In this document: positions 1 through 10,646 of the stretch, in pieces
How positions within the stretch are numbered: position 1 is the first letter of the stretch
How the letters are laid out: the number at the start of each line of letters is the position of its first letter
NCBI RefSeq assembly: GCF_900005765.1
Contig: NC_041692.1
Coordinates: 2,108,001-2,172,000 of the forward strand
Direction: 5' to 3'
From: Plasmodium relictum
Lineage: Eukaryota; Apicomplexa; Aconoidasida; Haemosporida; Plasmodiidae
DNA: 64,000 bases
Program-made: the position numbers and the translations under genes
The notes under the pieces: model-generated
Seen by the model: only the letters and a program-made list of their open reading frames with translations
The model's database searches: none
Told to the model about the DNA's origin: nothing

Positions 1-3000
1 TATAATTATGAAAAAAAGGATTTCATAAAGAATGACAATGATATTATTTTTAGAGAAATAGAAAACTGTTCCAATAGTGAGATAAAATATAAAGATGAAG
101 TACTCCCATCCTGTGAATTATCTAAAACAGAATATTGTAATTATGAAGTAAAAGAACAAAAAGTATATAAAAATGAAAAATTCAAAAAAGAGTGTAAAAT
201 AAATATTTTTGAAAATAATGAATCAACAAATAGTGAATCAAATATTGTTGGATCTATTAACAATGATTTAACTAATAAAGAATTAGAGAACGCTCATTTT
301 GAGAATAAGGGTATTAAAATTAATGAATCAATAAATGAATGCATAGAAAAAGATAATTCAAAAAATATTAATGATGATATTCATAATGAATTAATAAATT
401 TAAAAGAATTAAATAGTGAAAAAAAAGAATGTATAAAAGAATCTAATAGTATATGCAAAGAAATCAATGAAATATTTAATGAAGAATTAAAAAATAAGGA
501 AATAAATGAGAATAAAATTCAAAATAGTAAAACAAAAGATGATGATGATGATGAATTTTCTGATAATGCTCAATCTGGAAAAGAATATTCACATCAAATT
601 GAAATAGAGCATAGTAATTCAGAAGAATGCATATCAGAAGAAAAATCAAAAGAAAGTGAAATACAAGAAAAAGATTCAATAGGAGTAATGAATACAAAGA
701 ACAAGGAAGTAGATGAAAATGACTTCGGAAAAGAAAAAAAAAAATTAGAAAATAATAACACAATTGAAAATAAATCAGATGAAATCGAATTAAGTTATGA
801 TGAATCAAATGGTAATAATAAATTAAATGAAGTTGTTGATAATGGGAATCAGTATGATGATGAAGTTGAAGAAAATGAAAACGAATCAAATGAAAGTAAT
901 AGTAATAATAATCATTTAAATGAAGATAAATCAGATGATAGTCAATCAGGTAGCAATCCAACTAATGAAGAAGTATCAAAAGATAATCAGACAAAAGATA
1001 GTAAATCTATTGAAAATGAATCAAATGAAGAAATAAATAGTTATCATACAAATGAAGATGAAGGAAATAATAATAATAATTCAGATGATAATAAATCAAA
1101 TGAAAATCAAGTATATGATAATTACTCAATAGAAGACAAACCAAATAACAACGACTTAAATGAATATGAGTTAGACGATAATAAAAAATTAGATGAAGAA
1201 GAATCAAATGATATTGAATCAAATGAAAATGAATTAAATGAAGATGAGGTATATAATAGTGAGTCAGACGATAATAAATCTGAAAGTAATAAGTCAAATG
1301 AAAGTGATTCAAATAATACTACTTCAAATAATAATGAATCTGATGATTCTGACTTATATGATAATCAGTTAAATGAAAATGAATTAAGTGATAATGAATC
1401 AAATGATAGAGAATCATATAAAAATACATCAGATGAAAATGAATCTAACAATAATGGATCAGATTATTACTCAGAAGAATCAAACGAAGGCGATAATCAC
1501 CAAGGAAAAAAAAAAAATAGAATTAATATTACAAGCAAAAAATATGAATTAGAAAAAATAGAGGAATCCTATAGTAGTGATAATATTTTATCATTTGATA
1601 AAGTATCACTTTCTAACGAAATAGATGATGAACAAATTATTAATTTCTTAAAATATAAAAAAAAAAATACTGATACAAAAAAATATAGAGAATACTTAAA
1701 AAATATACTAACATGCGATAAGACATGTTCTATTAAGGATCATGCGAGTGAAAAAGATACATTTATTAAAAAAATAAAGAAATTATGTGACTTAATAAAA
1801 AATAAGAAGTTCAAGGATAAATATATGAATTATTGGAAATGTAAAGTACATTTTAAATGCTGTAAACTTCAAAGAGCATATAAAATATTTTTGATGATTA
1901 TTTGCTCGATGGTTAAAGAAATTAATAAATTAACAAAAGAACTAAATGATATGAGTAATTTCATTTTTATAAATTCAGGAATTGAAAATTATTTAAATGA
2001 AAATAACATTTCTGTTATTGAAAAAAGTAAATCAGATAATGATTTAATTGAAAATTATTTTAGTGAAAATAATATAATAAATGATTTTTTTTTTAATGAA
2101 AATTTTTCAAAAGAAGAAAAAAAAAAGAAATATATTTCATACATACCATTAGAAAACTATAGAATATTGTTACTATGTTTGAGGGATATATTTAATGAGA
2201 AAAATTTAGTAGAACAATTAAAAAATATTTCTTATTACATAGAATTTGATAATTATATACCTAATTATTGTAATTCCTTTTATGATAAATTCAAAATTAA
2301 TTATAATTATTTATATCATATACAAAGTTTATATCATAATAGTGTTCCAACTATTGAATGCATAAATATGTTTATTTCGTGTTTAAATTATAATTATTCT
2401 AAAATTCATAAAAAAAAACCTCTTTTCAAATATGACCTAAACAATAATTATTTATTATCTCTTCCTTTTGTATATTGTTGCGATGTTCAAATAATAAGGC
2501 ATTTAGAATTTTTAAAATTGAAGGAAACATGCCAGAAAATTATTAAAAATAATAAGATATATGAAAAATTTTTAAATCATCTTTTTTCATATATATTTGA
2601 TGAATCATATTTTATCATTCCTTTTTTTACCTCTTATGGAAAATTTTTAATTATTATTAAAACAAATCGAAATAAAAATACTGAAACTTCGATTGATTCA
2701 TTAAAAAATAAAAATTCAATTACATATGATGTGATAATTAATAGTTTTGTGTTCCCCAATGATAGCAGTTTTCATGCAATTATTCATTTTTCTCATATTT
2801 TTATAAAATGTTTAAAAAACTTTTTTAAAACAAGAAATTCAGATGAAAATATCCCTGAAATATCATTTGCAAATTTATTAAATATAGAGAAACAACAAAT
2901 TATATATCAAGTAATATAATAAGGAAATAATAAAAAATTAAAAATATATTAAAATTATAAGATAAATCATAAAAGAAAGATATTATATACTATTATTTTT

Positions 3001-3324
3001 GTTTTATCTTTTTGATCATTTCTTTCTTTCTTTCTTTTTTTTTTTTATAGGAAATAGAAACTAGTAAGAATAGGAATGAAATTATTATTAACATGCTTTT
3101 TCTTATAGAATCTTTTTTCAAGTTAGATTTACTGTATTTATATTATTTCAGATGAATATTTAATATTATTTAGACTGATATTTTATTTTATCTATTTTAT
3201 TTTATTTTTTTTTTTTAGCAATACAAAAAAAATAAGAGTTCCTAAGGAGTTTAATCAAGGATTAAGATTTTTATACATTACCAGATTAATAGAATTTTTT
3301 CATAAAAAAGATTTAAATATATAA
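1..3324 (+). CDS. Conserved Plasmodium protein of unknown function, 3' part, three exons
   Basis: The reading frame is open from base 1, so the gene begins before the window. Exon 1 ends at 2910 (CAA|GTAATA). Intron 1 runs 2911-3050 and ends in a pyrimidine tract plus TATAG. Exon 2 starts at 3051 in phase 0. Exon 3 (3219-3324) reads open in only one frame, RVPKEFNQGLRFLY and onward to TAA. It needs a phase-2 donor, either after 3121 (AA|GTTAGA) or after 3133 (CT|GTATTT); I cannot choose between them. About 1030 residues are visible. Residues 1 to about 510 are very acidic and rich in Ser, Asn, Glu and Asp, with many degenerate SNE/SDDN repeats. From about residue 510 the composition turns to folded-type sequence with aromatic and Cys residues, which is probably the conserved part. 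No known domain was recognised. The gene converges with the sphingomyelinase gene downstream. Confidence 0.8.
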
Positions 3325-3832
3325 AATAAATTAAGTTATTTAAACTTAATCTTATTAAAAAAAACATATATATATTTTGATATCTTTTATTTCTAAATTA
3401 TCAACCATATTTTATAAAATTTAATTTGTTTTATTAAAAAACATTTTGAAAGTACAAGAACAGTTTATACCTAGAAAAACATTTTCCTTTATTTTATATA
3501 TTAAAGTAATATTCTTGAAAATAATTTACATTTTTTTAATTTATTATTATGTCTAATTTAACAAAGATAATAAAGAAATTTATATTATTTTATTTTATTT
3601 TTTTTCTTTGAAAAATATATTACTTAAACAAAATTAATATATGCATTTATATGAATGTGCCTGCATATATTCCTTAATATTCTTATTATTTTGTAGTAAT
3701 AAAAAATTACTTTGTTTTAATTGAAATTAATAGTAAACTTCCTAAAAAAAAATTTTTTTTTTTTTTATTCTTTATATAAATTTTTACTAAAAAAAGTGTA
3801 TAACTTTTTTTATTATTAACGGGCTTCTTAAT
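3325..3832. other. Convergent 3' intergenic region
   Basis: About 500 bases between the stop codons of two convergent genes. It is A+T-rich with poly-T and poly-A runs near 3591-3605 and 3740-3770. It probably holds both 3' UTRs. No gene or RNA is visible. Confidence 0.6.
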
Positions 3833-4990
3833 TTAAATTTTAAATGTTGCATATATAGGAAAATGATCACTAGGGTGATGTATATATGTAGTTTTATAAG
3901 GTATAAATCCCAAAAAGAATTTTATGAAAAACAAGGATCTAAAATTATCTTGAATAGCTGTTTGGGGAACAATAACTTTAATATCAGAATCATTAGAAAC
4001 TAATATATAATCTAATGTATGTTTATATTTATAAGTGTAATCATTTTCTATATATCTACAATAATCATTTAAGAAGGTATCAAAAGTTGTTTCTAATGAT
4101 TCTTTTGTAATATAACTATTTAAAAAATGTTTTGATAAAACTTTTTCTAAAAATAATTTATCAACATCATATCTGATATTAAGGTCACCAACAAAAAATA
4201 AAGGTTCATATTTCTTAATAAAATTACTTGGAATACCCTCGTAAACCCATTTACATAATTCACTCAACTGCTGTAGTCTAGAATTTTGATGTTCTATTTT
4301 ATCACCAGCTTGTAAATGAGTTGCTATAACATTAATTATTTTATTTTTTACATGACATTTTAAATATATAGCTCCCTTTGAGCAAAATATATCAGGAAAT
4401 TTGCTACAGGAATATATTAATGCATGTTTTTGTAAAATTTTGTGTTTTGATAAAACTATTACACCCCCATTGAAAAGCTGATAAAATTTAGCATTCCCAG
4501 TGATAGTATCAAAATTTGAGAGATTTATATTATCATAAATTTCTTTTTCATTTTTATTATTCTTATTTTTAATTAGTTTTTCTTGTATCTTTATCATATT
4601 ATCTCTTACATTTGGCGTTAAAAAGGAAGTGGTTTCTTCATTCTTACTTAAATCACTTGAACTTAAAGACGTATCTTTTTCTTTGTCATATAAAACATCA
4701 GCATTATAACACGAATTGCTTTTATAACTTTTTCCTACTACATTTGTATGATATGGAAATCTCTTTTTCATTTCTCCACTTGTTAATAATTCAAAAATCT
4801 TCTTTGTAAAAACTTCATTTAGTACTAATATATCAATATTATATAAATCATCAAGGGCACTGATATATTCAATTATTGCATTTCTTCTCATCCAACTGTT
4901 TAAATGTATACTAAAAGGAATAGATAACATTTGAATATTATATGACATGATAGTTAATTTATCTTTTCTTAATGTTTCTAATGAAATCAT
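3833..4990 (-). CDS. NSM: Neutral sphingomyelinase (sphingomyelin phosphodiesterase)
   Basis: This 385-residue single-exon protein belongs to the endonuclease/exonuclease/phosphatase fold used by Mg-dependent neutral sphingomyelinases, which hydrolyse sphingomyelin to ceramide and phosphocholine. Visible motifs in order are SYNIQML (Asn18), ILVLNEVF (metal-binding Glu59), ATHLQAGD, FVGDLNIRYD (Asp269, Asn271), HTLDYILVS and the C-terminal PSDHFPIYATF (Asp375, catalytic-base His376). A lineage-specific low-complexity insertion lies at about residues 100-160. Length and motif order fit P. falciparum NSM (PF3D7_1238600, from memory), and its neighbours ACS11 and PK2 agree with that locus. In P. 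falciparum the enzyme acts on sphingomyelin and lysophosphocholine lipids in blood stages. The start is the first ATG. A hydrophobic FFIKFFLGFI segment sits near the C terminus and could aid membrane contact (inference). Confidence 0.9.
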   Translation of the reverse strand: MISLETLRKDKLTIMSYNIQMLSIPFSIHLNSWMRRNAIIEYISALDDLYNIDILVLNEVFTKKIFELLTSGEMKKRFPYHTNVVGKSYKSNSCYNADVLYDKEKDTSLSSSDLSKNEETTSFLTPNVRDNMIKIQEKLIKNKNNKNEKEIYDNINLSNFDTITGNAKFYQLFNGGVIVLSKHKILQKHALIYSCSKFPDIFCSKGAIYLKCHVKNKIINVIATHLQAGDKIEHQNSRLQQLSELCKWVYEGIPSNFIKKYEPLFFVGDLNIRYDVDKLFLEKVLSKHFLNSYITKESLETTFDTFLNDYCRYIENDYTYKYKHTLDYILVSNDSDIKVIVPQTAIQDNFRSLFFIKFFLGFIPYKTTYIHHPSDHFPIYATFKI

Positions 4991-6439
4991 CTTTTTATTT
5001 ATAACATTAGAAATAATTTTTCTTTTAATTACTTATTAATACGCTATCAGAAATACACACCTCTTTAATTTTTTTTTTCTTCTTTTTATTTAAATTTCTT
5101 AATAATAGCATATATATATGATGTTATTTTATTTTATATTTTCCTTTTCTTTTTTTTTACATCATTTAATTTTAGTAATATTCATAATTATAATATTCAT
5201 AATATTAATATTCATAATATTAATATTAAAAGATAATAAACATACTAAAAAAAAAAAAAAAAAACAGAATGTTACTAAAAAATTTTAGAGTTCGTAAGGA
5301 TAAAAAAACCCACATATGCCTATTCTTTGGATGAATTTTTTAAAAAACCAAAAAAAAAAATTTTTTAATTTTTAAAGTAAATTGAATTAAAAGAAATGAG
5401 TATTTATTTATTTGTATTGCTACTTCTTATTTTACTTTTGTAGATTTATATTACTTATCTGAATTTTTTTTTTTTTTTTTTTTTTTTTTGATATTAGAAA
5501 GTTCATAATGTTTAGTCTTTTTATGTCTTTTTTTTTTTTTTTTTATTGTATATCAGAAATTTTTTTGATTTTTATTTCATTTAGCAACATAAATTACTGA
5601 TTATTATACAAATATAGTAATCCAAAAATTTATTAATTATTTTTAATTTATTTTAATATAAATGATTTATCCATAATTTTGTATAAAAAAATAAAAATAT
5701 ATTCATCCGTTTATTTCTATAAATTTAAAAAAAAAAAAAAAAAAGGTTTTCCAGATAGAAAACATAACGGAAACAAGTTTTTTTTAAATAATTCTTTCTT
5801 AAAAATTAAATGAAATTTTAAATTTAATATAATAAAAAGTAATATTTAATTTTTAATTTACATAAAAAGAAAAAAAAATTTATATCATGTGCATTAAATA
5901 GATGTATTTATACCGTATATATACTTATATTAACAAAACTCTTTTCAATATGATTAAAAAAAAATTACAAAATACACTTACTATATAAGAGATAGTATGA
6001 ATTTTATTAATATTTAAAAAAAGTATTCCTTTTTATATAAATGTTCTTATATTGTTTTTTAAAAAATTAAATGTATTCTACACATAAAATATTCTTATGA
6101 TATATTTTAATCCTTTTTCAGAATATTCTATTTTTTTTTTTTATAAATTTACGTCATTCTTTAAAAAATTATGAAAAAAGAAGAAAATAAATTGGAAAAA
6201 CTAAAAATATAGAATTCTTTTTTATTTCAATTATTATAGTTTTTTTTCTTTTTTTTTTTTTGTTTATTATTAATATCTATAGATGAATTTATACCAAAAC
6301 ATTTTTAATTCTTTTTATCGCGTTGTGCGAAACTAAATATTTGTATATAAAGAATAAAAATATATAATTTTATATCAGGGAGATATATATATAATGTAAA
6401 AATTTTTTTAATTATAATAAAAAAGAATTTATGTAAATT
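4991..6439. other. Divergent intergenic region, NSM to BTB/KCTD gene
   Basis: This 1.45-kb stretch separates the 5' ends of two divergent genes, so it should hold both promoters. It contains a 15-bp tandem repeat (5176-5228), long T tracts (5466-5489, 5528-5544) and A tracts (5251-5264, 5727-5744). No additional reading frame or RNA gene is supported. Confidence 0.6.
5176..5228. repeat. 15-bp tandem repeat, about 3.5 copies
   Basis: The unit TAATATTCATAATAT starts at 5176, 5191, 5206 and (partial) 5221. The first copy differs slightly. The unit is itself nearly palindromic. It sits about 190 bp upstream of the NSM start codon. Confidence 0.75.
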
Positions 6440-7956
6440 ATGGATAATTTAAACAGAAGTAATAGTTTAAATTAAAATATACATTCATAAAATAAATGTA
6501 TTTTTATTAAATTCTTATATTTTTTTTTACTTTTAATTACTTTATACAAGAAAACTTAAATATTTTGTTCTTATAATTTATTTTTCTATTTCAGATGATA
6601 TAATTAGAATAAATGTTGGTGGAAAGATATATATGACAACACTTAAGTTAATTTGTCAATACAAAAATTCACATTTATATGAAATTGTTTTAGGTAAAAA
6701 TAATATACAAAAACTCTTATTTTTTTATTACTGAAGAATTTACTAAAGAAACTTTTTAAATTATGTATAATATATATATTTAATTATTTTTATTTTTTTT
6801 AGGAAAGTTGAAAGAAATATCACAGTATACAAGTAAATATCTTCTTAACATTTTATAAATATTCCTTTTATTAAAAAATTTTTTTTTTTTTAGGTGATTT
6901 CAATAAAAGGGAAATATTTATAGATAGAAATGGTTTGCCTTTTTTATAAAACAAAATAATTATTTTAATTATAAAAATGCTATTATTAATAATTATATGA
7001 AATTATATATATATATGGCAATAATTAAAAATTATGTTATTAATAATATACATGAGATTCTTATATAAATGTTTATATTTTCATCATTATATCCATTAAT
7101 AATAATATATACATAATTTTTATTAATTTAATTTTTAATATATAGGAAATAGATTTGAATATATTTTAGACTTTTTAAGAGATGGAGTGCTTATATGTGA
7201 AAATGATATTAACTTGTTAACAAGAATATTAATCGAAGCAATATATTTTAAGTTGTTTTCTTTAATAAAAATTATAAAAAAAAAAATTTATTTGTTATAT
7301 TCAAATATGGATAGCAATATAAATAAAAAAATTTTTAGAAGTATTATTAATTCAATAGAAAAAAAAGGAAAAATGAAAACAAGTAAATTGAGAAAGCTAA
7401 CAGAGGATAGTTCTGAATATAGTAAATTAAAATTTTTTAACACTAAAAAAAAAAAAAAACATCGCATAAATTTTCAGAATAGTGTAAGCTTTATAAATGG
7501 ATTAGATAAAGAAAATAATGATTTAAACGAATGTGCAGATGGAAAAGTAAATGAAGAAAATATTGATACGAAAAATTCATCAGAAATATTTAAAAATAGA
7601 GATGAAATAATGTTTGATAATTATGTGAATAATGAAAGTAATAAAAATAATATGAATATTAAAGAAAATGAAAAAATATATAGTAATAGCACATTAAGTT
7701 TGCATAATATAAATACAAGTGATGATTATAATATAACAAATAATTATGTAAATAAAAGTGAAAATATATATAATAAAAATTCTATTTATAAAAATTGCTT
7801 AAAAGAGAATATTAATAAAGACAATTTTATATCTTTAGAAAATATGAAATTAAAAGATATAGATTCTAAGTATGTTTCCTTTTCAGAAAATAATAAAATT
7901 TTTTTATACAATAATAATGGTTAGTTACTTTATTAAGATGATTATTTATTAAAAGA

Positions 7957-8010
<54 letters not shown>

Positions 8011-8306
8011 AATTAATATATATTTTTTTATAAATTTTTTTTTTTTAAGATTCGGAAACATTTAATGGTGGTGAACAAGTAAATGAAAATTTTGGGAAAT
8101 TTCATTTTGATATTATTAACAAAAGCTATGCAAATAATAATAATAATAATAACAATAATAATTATAAATATAATAACATGAATAGACCACAAAATCACAT
8201 TTTAATATATTCAGAAATAGATGATGTAGAAGAAACATCACATTTTCCAATTGTTTCGAATATAAATTTAGGAGAACAAATATTTAGTACAACTGTTGAT
8301 TTTTAA
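6440..8306 (+). CDS. BTB/POZ (KCTD-type, K+ channel tetramerisation-like) domain protein, six exons
   Basis: My exon model is 6440-6458, 6595-6693, 6803-6832, 6894-6932, 7146-7919 and 8050-8306, giving 405 residues. Every junction is GT...AG and phase 1. Spliced residues 8 to about 100 give a KCTD-type BTB fold: IIRINVGGKIYMTTLKLI, then EIFIDRNGNRFEYILDFLRDG, then a helix matching the EAxxF segment (EAIYFKL). BTB domains of this class oligomerise and often act as adaptors, for example for Cullin-3 ubiquitin ligases; that role is inference here. The remaining 300 residues are basic then Asn-rich, with no recognised domain. Intron 5 carries a (TA)24 tract. The 19-base first exon encodes MDNLNR and is the least certain part. 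The position fits PF3D7_1238700. Confidence 0.82.
7961..8008. repeat. (TA)24 microsatellite in intron 5
   Basis: A perfect 48-base TA run lies inside the last intron of the BTB/KCTD gene, about 40 bases before the acceptor. Its length is likely to vary between isolates. Confidence 0.95.
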
Positions 8307-10646
8307 TCTTTCCTTTGTGTTTTTATTATTTTAAGATGTTTTTAAGATATATATGTATATTTTATTTTATTTTGTTTTTTTTTTTTTTTTTTAATTTTTA
8401 AGTAATAATGAACCTTATTTTTGCAAATTATATTGCACTTCAAAAAGTCTGCGAGGGTACATAAATATTTATGTAATTATAATACACAAACTTATTTTCC
8501 CTTTTTTCTATATTTTATTTTTATTTGAATAAAAACGTGTTTAAGTGTTTTTTTTTTTTAATAATTTTTTTTTTTTTTTTCAAATAATCACATAGAAATT
8601 TTGTATATATTTTAGATTCTTTTTTTATGTTTTAAATTTTTTTGAAAGATGTATTGATAAGTTTTTTAATAGAACAATAATAAATTTATATATATAATGA
8701 AAGCAAGACATATTTATTCTAATTAAATGCAAAGTGCTCATACATATTTGCAACTAAGCATAAATATGTATGTGCTTTATTTTTATGAACGAAAATAGCT
8801 TATGATATTTAATAGAGAACGTAATTAAAAAATATATAATAAATTAAAAATTAGTTTTAGAAAAATTTTGGTAAGGTAAAATAACTTATTAACATTTCGA
8901 AATAATTATAGTGAACAATTTTAGTATGTATTGTATATACTTAACGCTATAACCTTTTAAGTGTAATATGTTATAAAATATTAAAGATTTTTCTTTTAAT
9001 TTTTTTAGAACGGTAAATAATTTGCCCTAAAAAAAAAAAATAGAATAAAGCATATTTTTAAGAGTACATAGAATTTCTTAGTAATAATTAAAAAAAAAAA
9101 ATAAAGAGCAGAACACATTTTTAAAATATAATGTCCAATTTAAAGAATATATATTTTTTCATTTATTATTCAGTTTTTTTTTTCTTTTTCAGTATTCTCT
9201 TTGTATTTTATTTACCATACAATCATTTAGAAAAAAAAAAAAAAAAGTTGAAATATCAGAAATTTTAAAAATAAAATAATTATAAATGAAAGTGGGTGTA
9301 AACAAATCAAATATTGATTAGTTATATATATATAATATATGTAATTTATTTATTCTCTTTTCATTTAAGAATTAAATTTAATACAAGGAAAAATGTTATT
9401 TTTAAAAAACCGAATTTATATATAAAAATTTTGGAAAATACAATAAAAAAGAGTAATTTTTTAATATATAAAAAAAAAAAATTGAAAATTTACTGTATGC
9501 AGCGTTAATCTTATGAAATTAATATATTATTTATCATATGTATTTTTCCACATTCATAAATTTGATAGTTATAAATTTAATTTTATGTTTTAAATTTGTT
9601 CTAGTTTTTTGTTTTACAAAAAAAAAAAACAAAAAGAAAAAACTATCATTTTTTAATAAAAATTTATGAAAAATAAAGTGTACTAATTTTAATTTTTTTT
9701 TTTTTTTTTTGAACTTTTGAAAAAAAAAAATTATGAACATTTTTATGCTTGTGCACATTATAAATAGTGTATTAGAATAAAATTGTTTTATTAATAATGG
9801 TTTTTTTATAAGTTCTCATGTATATATATATATATATTTTTTTTTTATATTATAAAATAATTCATTTAATCCATCTATATATTATTATATTTATATACAT
9901 TAAAAAAATTAGATTATTCTTGTCAAATTATTTTATTTTATTTTATTTTTATTTTTATTTTTATTTTTTTTTTATAAATAGGAATTAATGTAAAATTATA
10001 ACAAAAATATTGAAAAAAGCTATCACAAATATATTTTGGTTTTTATAATTCTTTTTTGCTTTATTCAGAATTTTGTCATTTTTTATATATTTTAGAATTT
10101 TTTTTTTTTTTTATTTTATGTTATAAAATACTAATTTTTCTTTATTTTCATGTACTTTTTTACATTTTTTATAATATTTTTTTTACATTTGATATTTTCA
10201 GCTATAAAAACAATTGTTAATAATAATTTATATATTTTATATATATTATTTTAATACTATTATATTGTTAATATATTATTTTATTAATTTTTATTATTAT
10301 TAATTATACTATATTACTTTTTTTTTTTTCCTTCTTTTTTTTCTTCCTTTTTTTTCTTTTTTTTTTTTTTTTCTTTTTTTTTGTAGTAATTATATTATTA
10401 GTATATTATTTTTATTGTTATAATTGTTACAATTATTGCTATTATTACTAATAATAGTATTTTTTTATTTTCACTTTTTCTATTTTCATATATATAATTA
10501 ATAGTAATTTTATAATTATTATTACTATTATTATTTTAATAGTTATTAGAGTCTTTTATAATTATTACGATTATTATAATTATTATACTGTAATTTTTAT
10601 TATTTATTATTATTATTATGTTTAATTGTGATAAATTAAAAATACA
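8307..10646. other. Intergenic region upstream of ACS11
   Basis: A 2.3-kb region holding the 3' UTR of the BTB/KCTD gene and the promoter side of ACS11. It has several homopolymer runs, a GTGCAC hexamer at 9751-9756 and a nearly pure pyrimidine tract at about 10318-10383. The last 250 bases are TTA/ATT-rich. Short open frames at 9314-9508 (+) and 9534-9758 (-) look like chance. Confidence 0.6.
10318..10383 (+). repeat. Long pyrimidine (T/C) tract
   Basis: About 65 bases almost entirely T with scattered C, 260 bases upstream of the ACS11 start codon, ending in TTGTAG. It could be a promoter poly-dT element or the acceptor tract of a 5'-UTR intron; the sequence does not decide. Confidence 0.5.

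Noticed and set aside
476-1312. His/Tyr/Leu-rich - strand frames opposite the first gene
   Set aside because: They are antisense reads of the Asn/Ser/Asp/Glu repeats and have no independent support.
9314-9758. Two short open frames (+ and -) upstream of ACS11
   Set aside because: They are Lys/Phe/Ile-rich frames of the kind expected by chance in A+T-rich DNA, with no homology recognised.
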